From NCBI GenBank assembly GCA_936450465.1, contig OW388291.1:32464656-32528655 (forward strand): a DNA stretch of 64,000 nucleotides, given 5' to 3'. Numbering within the stretch: the stretch's first letter is position 1; the number at the start of each line of letters is the position of its first letter. Source of the DNA: Gibbula magus. Lineage: Eukaryota; Mollusca; Gastropoda; Trochida; Trochidae. A program made the position numbers and the translations under genes. Of this stretch, positions 35,677 to 46,833 are shown piece after piece. A model generated the notes under the pieces. That model was not told where the DNA came from, ran no database searches, and saw nothing but the letters and a program-made list of their open reading frames with translations.

Positions 35677-35968
35677 TTGTTATAATTCCTTCCGTTGGTA
35701 TGTATGACAAACTTCCATTAACTGTTCATTCCGTACATAGATGTAGAATATTAAGTTGATTTGAAACGAATATTACATATTCAGTATTAACTTTGTTACA
35801 TTTGGGAGAACATTATCTTCAATAGTACAAATGCTTGTACTTTTCGGGCCCGTGATCGTGTAGTAAACTGTTGGTATTGTAAGTGCTGGCGATAGTTGCC
35901 TGACTTTGAGGGCTTGGGTTCGAATCTTTCAAGGGACTCAGCCCGAAAAAGTACAAGAATCTGAACTA
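35677..35968. repeat. Duplicated block B, copy 2
   Basis: Direct copy of 34,122-34,412, with the same inverted gtacttttcgggc ends and tRNA-like core; B box gggttcgaatct here. Confidence 0.85.
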
Positions 35969-35969
35969 A

Positions 35970-37514
35970 TGAAGGTAGTGTTATCCCAAATGCAACAATA
36001 TTATATACTATTTACTATCTAAATGGCATGTATTTCTAATATTAAATATTGATGAGAATAAATCGTAACCACGTGATTTCTTAGATGTACTCAGAAACTA
36101 GAGTTAACAAACACCCAGAATTTCAACCTGAAGATATCAAAATGTTCATATTAAACTAATATTGATTAAAGTCAATAGCCGAGGCTGGTGTTGATACATA
36201 GTATATATGATATATTAGTGTCTCTGGAAACATGTCATCTCGAAAAATATTTTATCTCGAATTTGACAAGAATGTATGTCCTCTGCTTGATTCGATAAAT
36301 TTGTGTCACAGTTATTATTCTATTCAGTCTTTGCTACATACCCACTGTCCGGAAATGTTTGATCACTTCCGATTGGACTATACACGGTCATGTGACCGAT
36401 ATTCATTATTAATCATGAAGCTAACGATTAAAAGGGATAACTTTTATACTTAATATACCAAATAACTTTCAGGATTACTTAATCACTCTAGCACCTTGCA
36501 GTTATGACTCCGCTAACATATATACGGCGTTTTGTTATATATAAACAAGTTTAAATGAGACATGGCATTTAAAGTATGGTTAAAAGTTAAATTAGAACAA
36601 AGAGTGATGCGGTGGTGTTGTGAGCGGAACTAGGCATCTGATAGAAGATAAGACTGAAAAGGTGAAACTCTGGACATATTGTTCATCTATTTGTAATGTT
36701 CAATTTAAACTAGGGATTCAAACATTCCTTAAAATGCAAAGTTTAAATTCATAAGGAATAGATTTCATAATGTTGTTTGTTCTCTGGCTTAAAAACGGAT
36801 TGAAAGTTCAATTAAAACTGTTGTTAAGTCGTCGATTCCGTCGGCAAGCTCCAACATTTATATCATCAGTTCAACTCGCAAACCGTTATAGGCCAGTGAA
36901 GAAACACATTATGGAATCTATGTTTACCTAATATCATGTCAATATTAAGTTATACTTGTTTCATTTGAACATCAAATTACTCAGTCAAACAGTGAAAAAG
37001 AGAATGAAACTTTATTACATGAATCACACATACATTACAGGTAGAAACATCACGAATATAAATAGTTATCATTCTTTTATTCACAGAAATTACAAATAAA
37101 CTATTTCTGAACTCTTTCATTAGTGCTTATCAACATGAAAAAATGCATTATAATCTCATAATTACCTTTATTACACATATACATGAAAATGTCGGAAGAA
37201 ATCTAACAAATACATTTGTTATTATCAGTCGCGGAAGATAACCAAATCAAGATTCGGCGTTTTTAGTCTTTAGAATAAACAAGGGCCAGCCGTTGTTCAT
37301 TTCATTTTCACTTTTCCATTTTCATTGTTCCATATCTCCCTTATATCTTATACATTTAAACTAACATCAATATATACAGAGTGGTAAAATACACTGAGAA
37401 ATTATATAATGGAATCGTTTCAACATCCTTATCTGTTTCTCTCAGTATATATGTAGATGCAATGGCTACACAGTTCTAACAGTTCACAGCTCCAAATAGA
37501 TCTCGTAAATAGGT
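35970..37514. other. AT-rich stretch with no supported gene
   Basis: No exon-like frame with splice sites, RNA gene or clear repeat could be supported here. Confidence 0.5.
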
Positions 37515-37879
37515 CTTAAAGTGGAAGTAGCACGTTTTTTTCGCTCAAATAAGTCGATGAAATGTATTTGAAAAATAATGTCACCAATAGTAAAACAGTA
37601 TTTCTCTTTGAAAAATCAAGTTGAAAATGAATGTACATGGCTCGGTAGGGCCATGGGAATCATTTCTGTTAATCGAAATAATAAAATGAGTTCACAATAA
37701 AATGGCCGCCATGCAATTTTTGCTTTTTACGCAACACCGTTATTACTACTACGGATAATTGGTCGTGTAGTAAGATGTTTTACCTTCTAAGGTAAATATA
37801 AATGACATTAAACTATCATTATAAATGGAAAATTTAAAAAAAATAAATTTGCACAAAACGTGCTACTGCCCCTTTAAAA
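37515..37879. mobile_element. MITE family 'GTAGCACG', copy 2
   Basis: Left ttaaagtggaagtagcacg and right cgtgctactgccccttta are inverted repeats around the family core, with aaaatggccgccatgcaat near the middle. About 200 bases downstream of the first GPCR stop. Confidence 0.85.
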
Positions 37880-38081
37880 GTCCCTCAATGTTTCTGATGC
37901 AGGTACATGATAAGCATAAATCCATATTAAATTGTTGTGATCACTGAGAAGGACTTCTAACGATACTACAGATGCTCGGTAAAATGAATGAAACTGCCTT
38001 CAATCTGTAAACATATACATGTAAATTGCTATGCACCATTATGTTTCTTACATATATAAACAAAAAAGAAGCAGGATAACA

Positions 38082-39092
38082 TCAAAAGCTACTATTAGAT
38101 ACAACACTTACTGTAACATTTGGACTTTGTCCTGATGGTGTGTCATTTGTCCTTCTGTGGAAGGACATCACTGTTTTCCTAAATTCCCCTCCCAGCATGC
38201 AAAACACAACAAAATTGGACGACGATTTCAGAATAAGGGAATCAATAGCTAGGAGTAAAATCAAATCACTTTTGATCCCCAAAATCGCAATTATCCCAAA
38301 TACAAGGTTTGTCACTAACGAAATTAGAGTTATTAAAACAACCGTGACGGTGAGTTTGGTTCCTTTGCCTCTGACCGCAGATTGACCAATGGTGTTGGGC
38401 GCTTTCCTTCTGGCCACGACGAGGATGACCGTGCTGACGGACATAACAACCCAGGGGAGGACATCAGCTGATGCGAAAATAACGTACTTGCTGTAAATAT
38501 CATACCCCCGTGATCGGAGAAAAGCATTATCCTCTACCATTAGCAGGTTCATTTTGTAATGTTCATTCCAGTATAGCTTTGGCCTCAGCGCAATCCAATG
38601 CGGCAACGTCAAACACACAGAAAAGATAAGGATGAAAGCAAGCGCCTTGTTGACCACACTCTGTCGCATATAACGGTTGGTTTGTAAAGGAAAGGCGACC
38701 ACGATACTTCTCTGTATGGCAATAAGGACAGTTAGATATGTCTGTATGACGTATGCCGTGATAATAGAGCATTTGGAAACTGGGTAAAATATCAATCCGA
38801 TCAAAAAGAACCGGTCTTCTTGAAGGAAAAATGTCAGAAAAGCCACAAAAAGTAGAAAAAGGATCACAATATCAACGACGGATCGGTACTTGAGCAACCG
38901 TACTCCCTTCATCCTCATTTTCTGTAAAACTGCTGCACATGCTATATTTCCCACCACTCCAATTGCACATAGGACAGAAGAGGTTGCTGCAATTATGAAA
39001 TGTACAAATTTCTCATGCACACCATTGTCAGAAGGAGGGATTGCTTCTGTAGAACCATTGGCGGCAGCCGTCGTATTTGCTGTGTACTCCAT
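38082..39092 (-). CDS. Class A (rhodopsin-like) orphan GPCR 1
   Basis: One open frame of 336 codons from the chosen Met (MEYTANTTAAANGS) with seven hydrophobic segments. The N-terminus has two sequons. TM1 holds GVVGNIACAAVL (conserved GN). TM3 ends IAIQRSIVVAFPL, where Q-R-S replaces D-R-Y. TM4 is FILIFSVCLTLPHWIALRP with W-P in changed order, TM6 is LITLISLVTNLVFG, and TM7 ends SSNFVVFCMLG in place of N-P-x-x-Y. A cysteine opens TM3, but the second extracellular loop lacks its usual partner. The pattern resembles invertebrate peptide-receptor-like orphans. An acceptor (tttattcag, 39,122) 30 bases before the Met suggests a non-coding first exon. Confidence 0.8.
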   Translation of the reverse strand: MEYTANTTAAANGSTEAIPPSDNGVHEKFVHFIIAATSSVLCAIGVVGNIACAAVLQKMRMKGVRLLKYRSVVDIVILFLLFVAFLTFFLQEDRFFLIGLIFYPVSKCSIITAYVIQTYLTVLIAIQRSIVVAFPLQTNRYMRQSVVNKALAFILIFSVCLTLPHWIALRPKLYWNEHYKMNLLMVEDNAFLRSRGYDIYSKYVIFASADVLPWVVMSVSTVILVVARRKAPNTIGQSAVRGKGTKLTVTVVLITLISLVTNLVFGIIAILGIKSDLILLLAIDSLILKSSSNFVVFCMLGGEFRKTVMSFHRRTNDTPSGQSPNVTVSVVSNSSF

Positions 39093-39784
39093 GACGAAAG
39101 ATATCAGAAGACATCCTGAATAAAGATTGAATTTATATAAACAACACTGAAAGTCATATCTCATCTTGACATATGTAATATTAACGTTTAAGTGATAGGT
39201 AGAACTTTTTCTCATTTATTATAACACGATTTACGACTCGCCACTCTACAGAGTGCTTGAACCTATTAAGTGATGGATGCAAAACTGGAACAAATCTCAA
39301 ACGGAATGTGAATATACTTCATGTAACAAACGACTGCGGTTGTTCTGATGACAGTTTATTGGCATTCGATACCGCAGAGTGACATTCAGCTATTAGTCAT
39401 GACGCTACAGTCGCTTAATCAATCTTTTTAACAGAATGAGTAAAGGCGATTGCACGACAGAACAGAAAGTAAAATCGAGCTTATTGACACCACTCGCGAT
39501 TTGATTAAATGTTTAATCAGAAAATCCCGCAATGGTTATAAATAATACATTGTCACAGGGTTTCGTGATCCTGAAAAGCATTTGCTCCACATCCATCTCA
39601 GTTATTGTCATTGGTAATGCGCGATAGACAGCGTCGAATATATGGCAGTCAGCATCAACACGCTTGTTAACGGACTTGTAAATGTGTTTCTCCTCTCAAC
39701 TCCCTGGGAAATATCTCGTAATGATTTAATCAAATTTGTAATGCCGTAGTCATATCACGGGTTATTGGTTTCTGCTCATTTGGG

Positions 39785-40840
39785 TCACGGATATGTGGTT
39801 TGCCGTATATCGATGTCACAGAAAGTCTGCGTAGTGCCTGTGTGACGCAGATATTTTTTTGAAATGTGGGGATGTTGAATGGGATTGCGGCGCAGTTTTA
39901 GCATTGTTGCTGTAGTTCGTCGAAAGTTTTTCCCGAGGATGAAATACACAACAAAATTAATGGACGAATTTAGGGCTGTTAGAGTTGCTTCTGTAGCATC
40001 GATGTAAATTTGCATCATGCTAAACTCGATGACATGATCAAGTCCTGTGAAAATGTGAGTGACCACTGAGATCGTAGTGACCACTAGAACTGTGATGGTC
40101 ATTCTGTCCCCACGGTCCTTGACCAGTATGCGTCCAAACGTAGTGCGAATACTTGTCCTCCTTCTGTAGATGACCAGCACAATATTGGAGGTGACGATAA
40201 TTAGTGACGGCACTATACTTCGGAACATTAGAATTACCTGCCCTTGGTAAATCTGGTAAAGTTCTGACATTGCGACATTGAGATCTTTGACAGTGAAAAG
40301 ATAAATCTTGTAACGGGTATCCCAGTATAACACAGGTTGGTACGCTATCCAATGCGGTATTGCAAGCAACACAGAAAAGAAAAGGATAAAGACAATCGCC
40401 TTGTTTGCCACACTCTTATGTGAATACTGTATAAACTTCAGTGGGGCAGCCACCGCTATGCACCTATGAACAGCAATCAAAACTGTTAGGTATATTTCAA
40501 CATTGTAGACAACCTTTGCACTCAGGAAAGCAAAGGGGTTCAAGAGGTAGTAAGTGACTTCACAATATTCGTTCCTTAAGAAGCGAATATGAAAACTTAA
40601 GAATAACAGGACAAGGTAAACCGCGTCGACGATCGTTAAGTATTTCAAAAGCCTCACACCTTTCAAAGTCTTGCTCATCTTGTGGAAGACTACAGCACTT
40701 AGGATATTTCCAAACAGTCCAAGAATGATAACCGCTGTTGAAAACGATGCGATGATTTCCAAATTGATTTCCTCGTTCATGGTGACGTTGAAGTAGAAGG
40801 ACAAAACGTCCAGAGACGTGATTTCTATAGTACTAAACAT
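39785..40840 (-). CDS. Class A (rhodopsin-like) orphan GPCR 2, tandem paralogue
   Basis: A 351-codon frame from MFSTIEITSLDVLSFYFNVT, homologous to GPCR 1: both share KGVRLLKY after TM1, YLTVLIA-x-x-R in TM3, VNKA and PHWIA in TM4, and LYW-x-x-x-YK in the second extracellular loop. TM1 has GLFGNILSAVVF. The DRY position is H-R-C and TM7 reads SSINFVVYFILG. The ECL2 cysteine is also missing. Its tail is longer and basic (KLRRNPIQHPH). A possible acceptor lies near 40,892, so a 5' exon may exist; MNEEIN 20 residues later is an alternative start. Ligand unknown. Confidence 0.8.
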   Translation of the reverse strand: MFSTIEITSLDVLSFYFNVTMNEEINLEIIASFSTAVIILGLFGNILSAVVFHKMSKTLKGVRLLKYLTIVDAVYLVLLFLSFHIRFLRNEYCEVTYYLLNPFAFLSAKVVYNVEIYLTVLIAVHRCIAVAAPLKFIQYSHKSVANKAIVFILFFSVLLAIPHWIAYQPVLYWDTRYKIYLFTVKDLNVAMSELYQIYQGQVILMFRSIVPSLIIVTSNIVLVIYRRRTSIRTTFGRILVKDRGDRMTITVLVVTTISVVTHIFTGLDHVIEFSMMQIYIDATEATLTALNSSINFVVYFILGKNFRRTTATMLKLRRNPIQHPHISKKYLRHTGTTQTFCDIDIRQTTYP

Positions 40841-41443
40841 CACCTTACGTCGGCTTGTCACTGAACTAATTATCCTCACCAGCAGACTCTCTGTATGAAA
40901 ACAAAGGATCCATTGAGCCAACGGCATAACGAGATTTCACACTTCGATTACAACGAAAATTGCCTAGGTTGGGTAAGTCTTTTAAGGTTAATGATTGTTT
41001 CGGGTTATCAATTTCCTCATACTGTTAATGGACTATCGCTCTTGAGAGATTATATACCTTTTATATCAGGAGTATGGTCAACTTTGGGGAATTTTCTCCT
41101 GGGGCCATGTGGTGAGGGATTCATGTATATTTGATAAGCTTGCTTTTATTACACAAATTGACTGTCAGTGTTGTCACTGATACAACTAGTTGGCAATGTG
41201 ACTACCGGATGTATATATGTTTTCAACCTTTGATAAGAAATATATACGATTCAGATAGTTAAATAGCTATTGAGTATGTTGGTGTTTCTAGTGCAAACTT
41301 TGTTTCAACATATGCAAATAATATTAATTGCTAGAAAAACCTTTCATCTACAATATGACATGACACGGAAGAAAGTCTGATGAAATTTGGGTTTCAGACA
41401 CCTATCTTCACGATAACTGCTTCTTCTTTTACAGTCTGCGTTT

Positions 41444-41777
41444 TTAAAGGGACCATAGCACGTTTTTCGCTCAAATAAGTTGAAAAATAATGTCACTAAT
41501 AGTAAAACTCCCTTCTTACTTCGGAAAATGAAGTTAAAAATGAGTGTCCATGGTTCGGTAAAGCCTCGGGAATCGTTTTTGTAATTCGAAATAATAAAAT
41601 GTGTTCACATTAAAATGGCCACCATGCAATTTTTGCTTTATATGCAACAAGGTTATTACCACTACGGATACTTGGTGTGGAGAAGAAGATGTTTTACCCG
41701 CTAAAGTAAATTTAAATGACATAAACTATCATTATAAATGGGCAATTTTGCAAAAATCGTGCTACTGCCCCTTTAAG
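41444..41777. mobile_element. MITE family 'GTAGCACG', copy 3
   Basis: Left ttaaagggaccatagcacg and right cgtgctactgccccttta inverted ends; inside aligns with copy 2 (cgctcaaataagt, aatgtcac-aatagtaaaact, aaatggcc-ccatgcaatttttgc). Confidence 0.85.
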
Positions 41778-41814
41778 AATAATTGAATACAATATTGAAC
41801 AGCCAGTGTTTCGG

Positions 41815-41981
41815 CATCCTCGGTTATCCATGGTTTTATATATGCTCCGTTACTCTCCACTATATGGTTTTATATATGCTCCGTTACTCTCCACTAAATG
41901 GTTTTATATATGCTCCGTTACTCTCCACTATATAGTGGAGAGTAACGGAGCATATATAACACCATGGGTAACCGAGGATGG
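41815..41981. mobile_element. MITE family 'CCTCGGTTA', copy 1
   Basis: Ends catcctcggttatccatgg and ccatgggtaaccgaggatg are inverted. Inside, a unit like 'ttttatatatgctccgttactctccac' is tandemly repeated three times and once inverted, so the whole element folds back. Confidence 0.8.
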
Positions 41982-41999
41982 TGTTTCCGAGGCTGCGAG

Positions 42000-42760
42000 C
42001 ATGTCAATTGCACATTCCCTATGACAACGCACATGCAAATGTATTTCCTCGACTTTCTTAGTCCAGTAGGTTACGTTTGCCACTCCTTTTTTACGTCGTG
42101 AAAGTCGACCATTTTGTTTTGAGCGTTACATGAGATTCGATCTAATTTGGAAATAACTTTATCAATGAGCGAAATTAGTTTAGTTATTTAGTGTTGAAAA
42201 CTTAGAGCCATGGACTCTGTAGTTTATCGGGGTTTATAGTATTTGATGTTGAAGGCTGAAATAGATTGTTCTCCAGATAAAAGTACAATCCCTTGACATG
42301 ACTTTGAAAAATGACATGGTCAGCAAAATTGTTCAGTGTCAGTACATAAAGAAAACATGACTTGAAACTACATATTGAGGAAATTGGTTGTCCATTGTCC
42401 AAGTATCATAAATCCTGCAATGATATTGAACAGAAGGTGAATCTTCCAATTCAAATATGCAGACATATTTCCCAAATCAAGATATAAAAATTCTTTCTTC
42501 TAAAATTACTATACTTAGAGGTGTCCTGCCTACATGTAGAAAACTAATACATTAAGTCACAACTGTTTCCTGCCTACCCTCTCTAAGTCAGTGACACAAT
42601 GCTACAACCATGGAGATCTTGAATGCTCGGAGCATTCCTTTATTGAAGTTGCCCATGACAACAGGTACAACCTGAAGTTTGGACACTTCAATCCATCTAT
42701 CTGCGAACATTTACAAATAATCAGGTGTTCCTATACTTCTTTGAATGATTATATTACTCT
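42000..42760. other. Stretch with no recognised feature
   Basis: AT-rich sequence between a MITE and a minisatellite. I see nothing coding or structured here that I can support. Confidence 0.45.
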
Positions 42761-42764
42761 TTAG

Positions 42765-43087
42765 GACATGTTGGATCAAGCTTACCATTGAGGGTGGAAT
42801 GGAACTATAGCTTGTCAATGAGGGTACATTGGAACAAGCCTACCATTCAGTGTGTTTGGAACTAGCTTTCCCTGTAGGGTGCATTCGAACAAGCCGACTT
42901 GGAGATTGGAACAAAACAAACCATCCAGTGAAGGTTGGCCTTGAGGGTACTCAGAGCAAACCTACCATGAGGTCATTATAACTATCATTCCATTGAGGTA
43001 GATTGGAAGTTGAACCTCTGCACCTTTAGGGTAGTTAGAACAGGCCTACAACTGAGATAATTGTTACTATCATGACATTGAGGGTAA
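42765..43087. repeat. Degenerate minisatellite, about 40 bp
   Basis: Repeated 'ggaacaagcctaccattgagggta' with much variation (about eight partial copies). No coding content. Confidence 0.6.
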
Positions 43088-43093
43088 AGAGAA

Positions 43094-43395
43094 GCACAGT
43101 GTGTAGTGGTTAGTGTGCTTGCCTCTTATGCTAGAGACAAGGGTTCACATCTAATGGACACAACAAACATTTATGACCTGGGGCTTAATACTGTGTAGAG
43201 TCCATAGGCAAGGCATTTCATCAACATCGTCATTCAGCTGTTTAAATGGTGCTGGAACACAAGAAGTATTGTTCTGACCAGTACCATCGATGGAGCACTT
43301 AATAGCTGCACCAAAAGTACAATTTCTTCAGGGTAACAGTATGTGAGCACACATTAGTGCTTGGAAGAGTGCACATTATAATTATCCTCTATTAT
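43094..43395 (+). mobile_element. tRNA-derived SINE, family 2, copy 1
   Basis: The tRNA-like head agtgtgtagtggttagtgtg ... caagggttcacatct is followed by about 240 bases ending agtgcacattataattatc. A similar tail ends the copy at 50,085. Confidence 0.6.
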
Positions 43396-43398
43396 TAA

Positions 43399-43625
43399 AG
43401 GTGAGGTGAGGTGTGGTGTGGTTTAATGCTGCTTTCAAGAGTAGTTCACTTATATCGCGGCTGCTAGTATTATTGCAGGGAGAAAGCCAGCAACGCAATG
43501 TGGTTATGCATTGTGGTGAAACCTGCTTCCATCGGCTGGAACTAGCGAACCATGGGTGGTACTAAGCTGAAATTCACTGTAGCATTGCACCCAAACCTTA
43601 CTGCGTGTAGAACAGTTCTCTACTG
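43399..43625 (-). mobile_element. tRNA-derived SINE, family 1, copy 2 (truncated)
   Basis: Shares the blocks gctgctagtatt, cagggagaaagcc, tgtggtgaaacctg and cggctggaactagcgaaccatgg with the other copies, but the tRNA-like head is missing. Confidence 0.75.
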
Positions 43626-43989
43626 CAAGTATTAAAGAGTAACTGGTTAACCTTCAAGGAAAGTCTACAAAAGCTTGCCCCAGGTTCCCAGGATCTGCAT
43701 GAAAAGCAGATCTCCTCTGCAGAGACTCATGAGGAGATGTGAAATGTGGACGTCTTGTTCAAGTCAACCATACTCTGCCTCAATATCCTTTAACTAATCA
43801 CTGAGCTGTCAGTTATAAAACTTGCTATAGTAAACAACAAATAATTGATTCACTTGAAAAACTTTTATACAAGACAAAGCATTTTTCTTGTTTCTATTAA
43901 TAATATGGTACAAGTAATAATAGATCCATCAGTTGAGTCAATTACATACATGATATGTACACCGGTCAACAGTTTCAAAATATTCTTTA

Positions 43990-44410
43990 AAAATAAAACC
44001 ATTGGCTCTGTAGCTCATCAGGTATTGCATTATTGATTATCTCAAAGGTTAAGACCAAGGCATTTTCCCATGTCTGTTGTATGGGTTGGAGAGTCACCAG
44101 AACTCAGTTATAATCCACATTGATAAAGGTACGTCTCAACTAAATTGATCTATTACCTTTGAATTCTAAGGAAGAAGTAAGGTTAAAGGGTGTGACCTTT
44201 ATTAGCTTGTATCTATTTTATAACTGTACAATGAAACTCAATGGGCCATCTCTAACAAGAAGTTCTAAAAAGAAATTCTAACATTATAAGCAGCTTGAAA
44301 TATGCTTTTGGGGGTTTAGTGGTTCTAGAGGAGTAAATGTCGAAAATATGTCAACTTTACAGACAGATGACATGCCATAAGCCCATCTGGCCATATAGAC
44401 CTGATGAGCT
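43990..44410. repeat. Dispersed 'gctcatcagg / cctgatgagc' repeat
   Basis: Begins ggctctgtagctcatcagg and ends ccataagcccatctggcc-atagacctgatgagct. The two ends are inverted copies of a motif also present in blocks A1/A2 (tagctcatcagacctgaaagg) and at 49,310. No coding frame. Confidence 0.55.
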
Positions 44411-45370
44411 AAAAAGTTCAGACTAAAGTGTATAACAACAAATTGTTGGTATATCAATTAAAATTGTTTAACTATTTCATTCAAAGAATATGATTTAAAT
44501 CAACATTATAAACAAAAATCCTATAACCCAAATAACTTCATATATTGTACATAGAGACATATCTATCTCACTTCATTATCGTTGATGTAGCCCAGACTTA
44601 ATGTTTGGTATGAAGATCTACGTTCCCTCCGGGTCGAACTTGATGTCTCTGAGTGTTTCATTATCAGCAATCTGATTGGTTTTTAGGATAAAGGTATTAG
44701 CCAATTGATATTAACAATCTGTCCTTACATTGAAACTGCTTTCAATTCAATCTCTCTTTACACTGAACTGTTCATTTGCTTTCAATTCAATGTGGCTTTA
44801 CGTACCATTTTCAGCTTCCCTATTCAAACAAATAATCATACATTTTTAATCATGTAACATGTTAAATTTGACAGCATCATTTAATTTGACGAGACAGTAA
44901 TGACTTAGACAATCATAGACTGGACAAAACAGTGATTGTCTGACAATAGTCGTCAACATGACTATAGTCTATGTCTTTGCGACAATTTCTTAATTGATAT
45001 TCATTCATAGTTACCTATAGGGCAGTGAGCCCAAGAGTACACAAGGGGAGGTAATAATTGAAACAAACAGCACAGTTCAGTACTGGCTGCTCCCCATGGT
45101 AGTGTTCAGCTACTTATCGGAGTGTTTCTCATGTTTCTCCTGGGCTCTAGCAAGGAAGATCATTGTCAAGGAGCATCAATAACTCAGTTTAGAGAACACA
45201 CAGGGAAACCTTGAGTATCAGCTATATACAATGAGACAGAAAACATTGGAAAGAGAAAGATGAATAATTTGTCAAGATGAATGATCAATTCATGTATCAA
45301 GATTTAAGACATCAATGGTTTGTATTATTTCATCTATGTCTGTTTCTGAGAGGACATTTTGACTGAAATT
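44411..45370. other. Stretch with no recognised feature
   Basis: AT-rich sequence. No exon or RNA gene is supported. Confidence 0.45.
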
Positions 45371-45389
45371 GGTTGGTTTCTCTTTCACA

Positions 45390-45460
45390 CAGCCAGGAAT
45401 CAAACCCAGACCTTCCAGGAGATGAGCAGTTACCATACCAACTGAGCTACATCCAGGTTA
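45390..45460 (-). repeat. tRNA-like SINE fragment
   Basis: Minus strand reads TGTAGCTCAGTTGGTATGG ... GTCTGGGTTTGATTCCTGG: A-box and B-box-like blocks at tRNA spacing, but the stems do not close well. Confidence 0.5.
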
Positions 45461-45606
45461 AATAATATATGACATCAGTGACACTCTTAAAAGAGTTCAA
45501 GAGTTCCGTGCTGCAGCAGGGGTCAGTTATAAACCATAAATATATAAGAATATCTGGCTGCAAAAAGAGACATTTAAGATGCACTTGATTTTTTCTGAAT
45601 TGTCTG

Positions 45607-45755
45607 ACAGCCGGTGTTCAGCACCATGCACTAACATGGACTAGGACAAGACAGCCAGTGTTTAGCCGCATGCACTAACATGGACGAGGGCATGACAGCC
45701 GGTGTTGAGCGGCATGCACAAACATGGACGAGGACATGACAGCCGGTGCCTCAGC
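45607..45755. repeat. 54-bp tandem repeat, about 2.7 copies
   Basis: Unit 'gacagccggtgttcagc-catgcactaacatggac-aggacat' repeated with few changes. Confidence 0.85.
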
Positions 45756-46498
45756 CATGTTCAGCTTCTCCTTTACAATGGTCTCAGCCAGTTGACATCC
45801 GGGCCAACAAATAATCAGCTGGTGTGCAAAACAAGTGTACCCTAAGCCATGAAGACACAATGACAGTTCCTCCTGACCTCTGAGGCCATGGACCTGGGGT
45901 TTAAAAACCACAAATACAAGGTTGATTAAAAAGGGGTGAAGATCTTACGTAAATCATTGTCAAAGATGATCATCTTATCAATTGACCAAAATTACTTTCA
46001 AAGAAACAAATTATGAATCCAGAACAAAAGTAAAAGGCTGAGGTGTTACTTTTCCAAATAGTCAATAATCTTACCCCTACACTCCATCTCAACAGAAACG
46101 AGTAACATTTTCAATGTCCAACGTTTTGAAGCTAAAGAATTACAGTTATCTGCCCCTTTCTTTTGCTAAAACCTAGAAAAAAAGACCTGAGGCATGGGTT
46201 TGAAACTGATGCGAGCGGAAACCAGAAACAATTTCTTTCTTTTTTTTGGGGGCCTAAAGTAAATGATTAATTGAGATTAGAAATTCAACTTCTTAGAAAA
46301 TGAAATATTAATTTTGTTCTTAAATACAGCATTCTTCCTATTCATTTCTTTCATAAACATAAGGATGATTAAACCTACTGCATGACAACATAGTGAGATG
46401 TACAGAGAATACTTTTTACAATTTCAAAACAAATATTTCTGGGTCAGTAAATGATGTTTGGATGGGAATGAAGCAAAAAAACAAAAGTAACATTCTTT

Positions 46499-46833
46499 TT
46501 ACAAATGGGACTTTTCCTCTTTGGCCGAGTGAACACTTTCACCTTTTTCAGCAGCAGAAGATTTTTCTCCTTTTTGAGGGCTTTCAACTTTCTCTTCTGA
46601 CTTATCTCCCTTGCTGCTATCTGAATTGTCTCCCTTTGTTTCTCCAGACTTATCTTCCTTGAGATCTCCCATTTCTTTCATGTCTACATTATTTTCACAC
46701 TCTGACTCTTCTTTTTTGCTTTTCTTGTCCTCGCCTTTCTCTTCGTCCGGTGCATCGACTTCCATCTTTGTTTCTTTGACATCTTCTTTCTCTTTGGTAA
46801 TTTCTGTTTCACTTTTAGAATCCCCATTAGCAC
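46499..46833 (-). CDS. MacroD exon g: charged low-complexity C-terminal tail
   Basis: The last exon encodes about 110 residues, almost all K, E, D and S, for example [20 protein letters not shown] and [17 protein letters not shown], ending [10 protein letters not shown] before TAA. It is likely disordered. Many S-x-x-E/D sites would suit CK2. No nuclear signal is certain. Human MACROD2 also has a long charged tail. Confidence 0.85.
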
